Positions 17,731 to 22,401 of a stretch of DNA of 22,401 nt are shown in pieces; positions within the stretch are counted from its first letter, which is position 1, and each line of letters opens with the position of its first letter. A program made the position numbers and the translations under genes. This DNA is from Penium margaritaceum (taxonomy: Eukaryota > Streptophyta > Zygnematophyceae > Desmidiales > Peniaceae). Location: the NCBI GenBank assembly GCA_023375785.1, contig SZWC01000577.1:123320-145720 (forward strand), read 5' to 3'. Under the pieces are notes generated by a model. That model ran no database searches, had not been told where the DNA came from, and saw nothing but the letters and a program-made list of their open reading frames with translations.

Positions 17731-19605
17731 ATGGCTGGGAGGGGTAAGCAGCCCACATGTGCACAAGTGGCTGCCTCACCTAAGCTCCCTGTACTCTCCG
17801 GGGACTTCCTCGTCCGGGCGCTCAGCAAGTTCTTCCGACCCGTACCTACGCAGGCAGGCTATCCCGGGTTTCAGTGTGGAGCATGCGGTGTCATCAAGGC
17901 AGGCGGTTCAGACCGCATGCGCGGTCATGTTGGAGCAGCCGTGTACAACATCGTGAAGTGCATGTACCCTCCTGCTGCTGCCCGGGCCATGCTCGGCCTC
18001 CCGCCTCTGGCTAGCCCACCAGACGCCTTTGCTCCATACGACGAGAAACTTTACAATGGCCAAGGAGAAGCGTGGGGGACGAAGGACCAGCCCGTGGACT
18101 GGCAAGCACTGGTCCGAGAGCGGAAGAGACAGGAGGCAAGAGCAGCGGTGGGTGTGGCTGGAGTTGGTGAAAGCAGCGGTCCGACAGACGGCGTTGACAA
18201 CCCTACCGGCAGAACATCCGNAGCCGTGCACAACATCGTGAAGTGCAAGTACCCTCCTGCTGCTGCCCGGGCCATGCTCGGCCTCCCGCCTCTGGCTAGC
18301 CCACCAGACGCCTTTGTTCCATACGACGAGAAACTTTACAATGGCCAAGGAGAAGCGTGGGGGACGAAGGACCAGCCCGTGGACTGGCAAGCACTGGTCC
18401 GAGAGCGGAAGAGACAGGAGGCAAGAGCAGCGGTGGGTGTGGGTGGAGTTGGTGAAAGCAGCGGTCCGACAGACAGCGTTGACAACCCTACCGGCAGAAC
18501 ATCCGCCACCATTCCCGACTCATTATGCAGCTCCACTCCCGTGTCAGCTTCCTCTCTCAACCTGGCACGGCAAACCACGATGCCCGAGCACATTGCCAGC
18601 GCTGCCAACTCTCAGTGTCAGAAAACAATTGTGCGGATCATGGCAAAGAATGCACTGGCGATTTCCTTCTGCCGGGATCCTACCGTCCTTGAGCTGGTGG
18701 AAGACACATGGCGCACAACCCTGGCTTTCAGACTGCCCAGCCGAGACAGTGTCACTGACATCATCCTTCCAGCGCTGGATGTGGAGCTCGAGGCGTTGGA
18801 GGCCCCTCTTCGGAGCGGATGGGATATTCTTGGGGTGAGCATGGGAGTGGACGAGTGGTCTGACATGCAAATCAGGCCAATCTACTCGGCCATGGCAGTG
18901 AACGCTGAGGGCGTGGCTCACCTTTTCTCAAGAGATGCCAGTGGTGTTGTCCGTGATTCCAACCACGTGGCAGTCGTGATCGACGGTGCCATTGCTGAAG
19001 TGGGTGCTGAGAAGGTGGTGATGGTCATCACGGATAACGCCTCCACCAACAAGAAGGCCTACTTGGAGCTGAAGAATAAGTATCCATCTGTGTTCTTCAC
19101 CCATTGTGTTGCACATTCCCTGGACCTGGTTTTGAAGGATGTTGCTAAGACAGAGTGGGGAGCGGCTCTGATTTCCAAGGCTGAGAGAATTGTGTCATTC
19201 TTCAGGAACAAGGACTTCTTGAGGTCCTGGCTGAAAACCGAGGGAGGAAAGGTACTTCTGCCAGCTGTTGCTACTCGTTTTGCATCCGTGCACAAGATGT
19301 TGGAGCGCCTGCTGCAAATGCGTGACATTCTGGTGAACATGGTTAACTCCACAAAGTGGTCAGAGTTTGGAACTGTGGGCAAGGATGCAAGATGGAAGGC
19401 AAAGAAAAAGGAGGTGCGGCGGCTGGTCAGGATGGGAGTCTTTTGGGTGCAGGTGAAAGCCATGGTGAAGCTGATGTTTCCCATTGTCCTGGCTATGCGA
19501 AAGGCTGATGCAGGTGATGGCACTGTTGGCATTGTGTTTGAGACTTTGCTGGACACAACTGAGTCTTTGAACAAGCTTGCTGTGTGTAGGGGCAGCCGCC
19601 GTTAA
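17731..19605 (+). CDS. hAT-2 transposase, N-terminal and catalytic part (BED finger, DUF659)
   Basis: The start is ATG 17731 in the context GCCGCCATGG, a strong Kozak match; the frame is open further upstream but with weaker starts. A BED-type zinc finger has C49-x2-C52, H66 and C77, and would bind the transposon ends. A 95-codon assembly duplication (17937-18505) follows. The DUF659/RNase H-like core has GVDEWSD (first Asp, residue 374 as assembled), VITDNASTNKKAY (second Asp, 435), FFTHCVAHSLDL (C459-x2-H462) and ATRFASVHKMLE. The enzyme would cut and join transposon DNA in the nucleus. The frame ends in TAA at 19603, created by the inserted small element. The true gene continues at 20075 in frame once that insertion is removed. 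With both artefacts removed the product is about 911 residues. Confidence 0.9.
   Translation: MAGRGKQPTCAQVAASPKLPVLSGDFLVRALSKFFRPVPTQAGYPGFQCGACGVIKAGGSDRMRGHVGAAVYNIVKCMYPPAAARAMLGLPPLASPPDAFAPYDEKLYNGQGEAWGTKDQPVDWQALVRERKRQEARAAVGVAGVGESSGPTDGVDNPTGRTSXAVHNIVKCKYPPAAARAMLGLPPLASPPDAFVPYDEKLYNGQGEAWGTKDQPVDWQALVRERKRQEARAAVGVGGVGESSGPTDSVDNPTGRTSATIPDSLCSSTPVSASSLNLARQTTMPEHIASAANSQCQKTIVRIMAKNALAISFCRDPTVLELVEDTWRTTLAFRLPSRDSVTDIILPALDVELEALEAPLRSGWDILGVSMGVDEWSDMQIRPIYSAMAVNAEGVAHLFSRDASGVVRDSNHVAVVIDGAIAEVGAEKVVMVITDNASTNKKAYLELKNKYPSVFFTHCVAHSLDLVLKDVAKTEWGAALISKAERIVSFFRNKDFLRSWLKTEGGKVLLPAVATRFASVHKMLERLLQMRDILVNMVNSTKWSEFGTVGKDARWKAKKKEVRRLVRMGVFWVQVKAMVKLMFPIVLAMRKADAGDGTVGIVFETLLDTTESLNKLAVCRGSRR
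17937..18505. repeat. 284-bp tandem duplication joined by a single N (assembly artefact)
   Basis: 17937-18220 and 18222-18505 are the same segment, about 98% identical by eye, separated only by N18221. Both end AGAACATCCG. The offset of 285 is a multiple of three, so the frame survives but the BED-proximal part appears twice. It has the same form as the duplication at 4672-5316 and is probably an unmerged contig overlap. Confidence 0.85.
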
Positions 19606-20066
19606 GGCTGCACACCGGTACGGAACCGCGGTTCTGGGAATGGAACCGGAACCGCGGTTCCGGTTCTAGCTCAGAACCGGAACCGCGGTTCCGGTTCCGG
19701 AACCGCGGTTCCTCACGGAACCGCGGTTCCAGTCACGGTTCCACAGAAGTTCCTCTCAAACATGAAGCATTATTGGCTACCACTACCATGTTTTTTTCCA
19801 AAAAGGCAAGGATAAAGTCCTTCCACACTCATGAATTGTACATGGGTAATTGATTAGAGTGCTCACATGGCCTCAAAGGGTGCCACATCACCAAAAATAG
19901 CCCAAAACCTCCCCCCCTCCCCACTCATTATCTCCTCCGTAGACCTGGGTCAGGAACCACGGTTCCTGGACGGTTCCAGAATCCTGGAACCGGAACCGCG
20001 GTTCCGGTTCTGGAAGCGGAACCGCGGTTCTGGAACCGCGGTTCCTGGAACCTGTGTGCACCCTTA
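19603..20066. mobile_element. 464-bp non-autonomous hAT-type element (MITE) inside the hAT-2 transposase gene
   Basis: The ends are inverted: TAAGGCTGCACACCGGT on the left, and TAAGGGTGCACACAGGT when the right end is read on the complement (15 of 17 match). An exact 8-bp target duplication GCCGCCGT lies at 19595-19602 and 20067-20074. There is no coding sequence. Both arms carry clusters of the palindrome GGAACCGCGGTTCC, around a unique middle of about 200 bp. Its terminal repeats and motifs differ from those of hAT-2, so a different hAT family must have mobilised it. It introduces a stop (TAA at its first bases) and shifts the frame by one. Confidence 0.92.
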
Positions 20067-20074
20067 GCCGCCGT

Positions 20075-21223
20075 GCCGCGTGCAATCCGCAGTGGGTGAA
20101 GTTTGCCCTTGAACGCCTGAGCATGCGGTGGACTAATCAGATGTTGTGCCCCATTTTTGCCGCAGCACGTCGTTGCCACCCGCAGCATTTCGGCCACAAA
20201 TTCAATGGCGATGAGAAGATGATCGAGGCCTGGAACACAGTCGTGAACGCGATCGTGCCAGACACCCGGGAGCAGGACATGCTGTGCGCTGAGCTGGAGG
20301 GGTTTGAGAATGGACGGGTGACTCCTGAAGAGGACCCTGCAAAGGGAAGGGATGTGCAGCGGGCCAAGGAAGCCGTGCAGCAGGTGGTGGCTGGTGAGCT
20401 GCTAGCATACAAGTGGCATGCCCGCCACATGACAGGCCTCCCAACAATGAGAGCCTTTGCCATGAGGCTCTTGGCGCAGCCGTGCAGCAGTTCTGAAAAC
20501 GAGCGCGTGTTCAGCAAACACGAGCTGATCCAGACCGCACGACGCAACAGATTGAAGGTTAAAACCCTGGAGCTGCTGGTACGTGTCAATGTGCGCCTGA
20601 CAAGGATGTACGGGAAGAAAAATGCCAAGAAGCTGACAAGTGAGATCAAGCAGGCTGTGGAGGAGGAGGCTGGTGACAGCGACAGTGAAGCTGACGGTGA
20701 GGTTGAGCCAGATGAGGAGGAAGATTGGGTGTGGGATCCATTGATTGCAGACGTAGCAGACGGAGATGACTCAGAGGTGGCCGAGGTGAGAGAACATTTG
20801 GCAGGGGAGGAGGAAGAATGCAACACAGAAGATGAGGACGATGAGGCTGAGGATGAAGAGATTGAGCACATGGAGGAAGATGGAGGAGGAGATAGTAGTG
20901 GGAATGAAGAGGATAGGGAAGAAGAGGAGGAAGAGGATGTGAGGCAGACTTTGAGGAAAGGAGTTCGCAAGAGGAAGGATGTTGAGGCAACAGCTGGCAT
21001 AGTAGGGGCAAATGCAACATCAGGACTGACTGGGACTGGTGCAGCAGCAGGGTCATCTACAGCAGCAGGTTCTGCACCTGGAAGAAGCACAGCTGCAGGA
21101 GTAATGGGTTCAGCAACTGCCAATACAGCTGAAGCTTGCATCAGAGGTTCAGCAGCAGCTAGTGCTGTAGTTGTAGGTGCAAAGAGCACAGAACGCCCCA
21201 AGAGGATCCGCAAGGGACGTTAA
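20075..21223 (+). CDS. hAT-2 transposase, C-terminal part (hAT_C dimerisation domain, acidic tail)
   Basis: This is the continuation of the frame at 17731, displaced by the inserted element. Joining 19602 to 20075 gives CRGSRR followed by AACNPQWVKFALERL with no frame change, and hAT-1 has the corresponding sequence uninterrupted. Residues are numbered from 20075. PIFAAARRCHPQHFG is near 28-42. The hAT_C dimerisation domain is at about 108-180, with LLAQPCSSSENERVFSKHEL. The Glu of ERVFS (residue 143) is the candidate third catalytic acid by comparison with the hAT family. An Asp/Glu-rich part follows (about 190-295), then an Ala/Thr/Ser/Gly-rich linker and a basic tail PKRIRKGR, possibly a nuclear signal. 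Any apparent start upstream lies within the inserted element and is not genuine. Confidence 0.9.
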   Translation, partial: AACNPQWVKFALERLSMRWTNQMLCPIFAAARRCHPQHFGHKFNGDEKMIEAWNTVVNAIVPDTREQDMLCAELEGFENGRVTPEEDPAKGRDVQRAKEAVQQVVAGELLAYKWHARHMTGLPTMRAFAMRLLAQPCSSSENERVFSKHELIQTARRNRLKVKTLELLVRVNVRLTRMYGKKNAKKLTSEIKQAVEEEAGDSDSEADGEVEPDEEEDWVWDPLIADVADGDDSEVAEVREHLAGEEEECNTEDEDDEAEDEEIEHMEEDGGGDSSGNEEDREEEEEEDVRQTLRKGVRKRKDVEATAGIVGANATSGLTGTGAAAGSSTAAGSAPGRSTAAGVMGSATANTAEACIRGSAAASAVVVGAKSTERPKRIRKGR

Positions 21224-21573
21224 CTTGCATTCATGAACTTGTGCTTTCGTGTGCTTACAAGTTTCTCATTCCAGATTCAGTGCAATGTCCATTTCCAGTT
21301 AACGTAGTGTAACATGTCCATGTCATTCAGTGATAACCATTGACTTGCTTAATCTCATAGAGAAGTTCACACTAGTTGAGCACAGATCAGTTAACCTTTC
21401 ACCTTGAGCTCAGTAGTGTGGAATTGTATGGTCATGCATATGTCTTCTCATGATTGGCCACTACAAATGCAGCAAACAAGGTTTTAGAACAAAATGGTGC
21501 AAAGTAAAATTGATGAACAAGGATGTGGAGGAATTAAGCCTTGAACTTAGCCTTGTTTTCCCTGTTTGGAACC
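21224..21573 (+). other. 3' untranslated region of hAT-2
   Basis: AT-richer non-coding sequence between the transposase stop and the right subterminal repeats. I see no gene or RNA in it. Confidence 0.6.
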
Positions 21574-21674
21574 TCGACTTGGATAGGCAAAGTCGACTTG
21601 GAGAATCATGCCAAGTCGACTTGGTGTCGACTTGGCGACTCCACGTCGACTTCGACTTTGAAAAGGCAACATGG
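21574..21674. promoter_or_regulatory. Right subterminal and terminal region of hAT-2 with clustered CGACTT
   Basis: About eight copies of CGACTT (either strand) occur in about 90 bp, including two AAGTCGACTT palindromes, followed by the terminal repeat AAGGCAACATGG. Together with the left end this makes about 14 copies in the outer 100 bp of each side. Confidence 0.7.
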
Positions 21675-21984
21675 GCCTGAATGCGCCTGAGAGCGCATGA
21701 GTGCGCCTAAATGCGCCTGAGTAGGCCTGAGGGTGCCCGACTGCGCCTGACTGCGCCTGAATGACCTGACAATGCCTGAGTGCGCCTGAGTGCGCCTGAG
21801 TGCACCTGACTGGGCCTGAGTGTGCCCGATTGCGCCTGAGTACGCCTGAGTGCGCCTGAGTACGTCAGAGATCGCCTGAGAGCGCCTAAGTGTGCTTAAG
21901 TGCGTCTGAGTGCACGTGAGTGCGCCTGAGTGTGCCTGAGTGTGCTTGAGTGCACCTGAGTGCGCCTGAGTGCGCCTGAGTGTT
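21675..21984. repeat. Array D, continuation right of hAT-2
   Basis: The first 8 bp (21675-21682) are the right copy of the target duplication GCCTGAAT. The 10-bp GCGCCTGAGT-type units then continue for about 300 bp in the same orientation as on the left and end at 21984. Confidence 0.95.
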
Positions 21985-22002
21985 GAGTTTTGTCCCTCTG
22001 CG

Positions 22003-22030
22003 GGTGTGTGTGTGTGTGTATGTGTGTATG
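22003..22030. repeat. GT microsatellite
   Basis: A (GT)n run interrupted by TA twice, about 27 bp, about 20 bp after the end of array D. Confidence 0.9.
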
Positions 22031-22401
22031 CGCGGCAGGACGGGGACAGGGCCGCCGCTGAGTGCTATTTGGGCCGATGACCTCCTGCATTTGGTTGCGT
22101 GGCGAGACTGGTGGACGCTGGGTCCAAGTTCAGGTCCGGTCGCGGCCGGGCCTCTGCCGTCACGTGGATAGTCACCGAGGATGACCACGTCATGTGGAAG
22201 TCCCAGGTTCAACCCCGCTGGCTTAGTAAAACTGCAGGATGGCTTATCGCCTGATTCAGAGAGGATGGTGCCCTGTACCCCATAGTCTAGATTTTGGGTG
22301 GTATGACTCTAGGTGTGCCAACCTTAGCAGAACACTATAATGTCGCTTGGGTGCTCATTGTATTTTTGGACCTTGACTTTAATGACCTTCCACGTCCCAG
22401 C
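22031..22401. other. Non-coding right end with a possible SINE (polymerase III box) fragment
   Basis: There is no gene in this stretch. GGTTCAACCCC at 22206-22216 fits a polymerase III B box. TGGATAGTCACCGAGG at 22165-22180 is a loose A-box match about 26 bp upstream, as in tRNA-derived SINEs. No anticodon stem or 3' tail can be drawn with confidence, so this is tentative. Confidence 0.3.

Larger units (their letters stand above)
17098..21674 (+). mobile_element. hAT-2: complete autonomous-type hAT transposon, 4577 bp
   Basis: The terminal inverted repeats are a perfect 12 bp: CCATGTTGCCTT at 17098-17109 and its complement AAGGCAACATGG at 21663-21674. A further shared stretch, GAGTCGCCAAGTCG, lies inside both ends in inverted orientation. 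The 8-bp duplications GCCTGAAT flank the element. Inside is one BED-DUF659-hAT_C transposase gene on the plus strand. The host sequence on both sides is array D. The transposase frame has no premature stop apart from a later 464-bp insertion and an assembly duplication, so this copy is young compared with hAT-1. Confidence 0.9.

Noticed and set aside
19603-20066. An intron in the hAT-2 transposase gene
   Set aside because: The segment starts with TA and ends with TA, without GT...AG at the frame-restoring join. It has 8-bp duplications and inverted ends, which fit a transposon insertion.
20137-21213. Long minus-strand open frame (358 codons) opposite the hAT_C part
   Set aside because: It is Ser/Ala-rich and is the complement of the acidic and Ala-rich transposase tail. 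The plus strand has recognised domains.

Overview
The window is a repeat-dense stretch of a eukaryotic nuclear genome with no ordinary host gene that I can recognise. The organism is probably in the green lineage (a green or streptophyte alga, or a plant). My reasons are a Ty1/copia-type primer-binding site TGGTATCAGAGC matching initiator tRNA-Met, a copia-type Gag, plant-style BED/DUF659/hAT_C transposases, and GC-rich, G/C-ending codons. I cannot name the species from the sequence alone. Two isolated N bases (4994 and 18221) show it is a draft assembly.

Layout. 1-689, minus strand: Ty1/copia-like Gag that runs off the left edge. 690-1690: non-coding, with a small 10-bp minisatellite and two tetraloop hairpins, one inside a 53-nt tRNA-shaped fold. 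1690-3178: a Ser/Pro/His-rich 'leader block' built from ~140-bp tandem modules. 3179-3398: an 11-bp tandem array (array A). 3444-6266: an unrecognised Pro/Ala-rich, Gag-like reading frame broken by five in-frame stops and by an assembly duplication. 6262-6380: a GGCATTGCC array (array B). 6381-8909: a decayed hAT transposase (hAT-1). 9390-10037: a GGCAATGCC array (array C), the inverse complement of array B. About 10035-10533: a copia-type LTR and primer-binding site. 10534-11777: a second leader block homologous to the first. 11778-17097: a 5.3-kb satellite of 10-bp unit GCGCCTGAGT (array D). 17098-21674: a complete hAT element (hAT-2) inserted in array D. 21675-21984: the rest of array D. 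21985-22401: a GT microsatellite and a possible SINE fragment.

The best-supported result is a three-level nest. hAT-2 (4577 bp, 12-bp perfect terminal inverted repeat CCATGTTGCCTT) sits in array D with an 8-bp target duplication GCCTGAAT. A 464-bp non-autonomous hAT-type element (19603-20066) then inserted into its transposase gene, with its own 8-bp duplication GCCGCCGT. Removing the small element plus one duplication restores one continuous transposase frame. The intact hAT-2 frame contrasts with hAT-1, which has ten premature stops and two frameshifts.

The least explained result is the repeated pairing of transposon pieces with 10-11-bp tandem arrays. Two homologous leader blocks end at the same 15-bp sequence, and each switches there to a different array. 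hAT-1 is also bracketed by arrays in inverted orientation, which recalls foldback elements. Most long open frames in the arrays, especially on the minus strand of array D, are by-products of the repeat and are not listed as genes.
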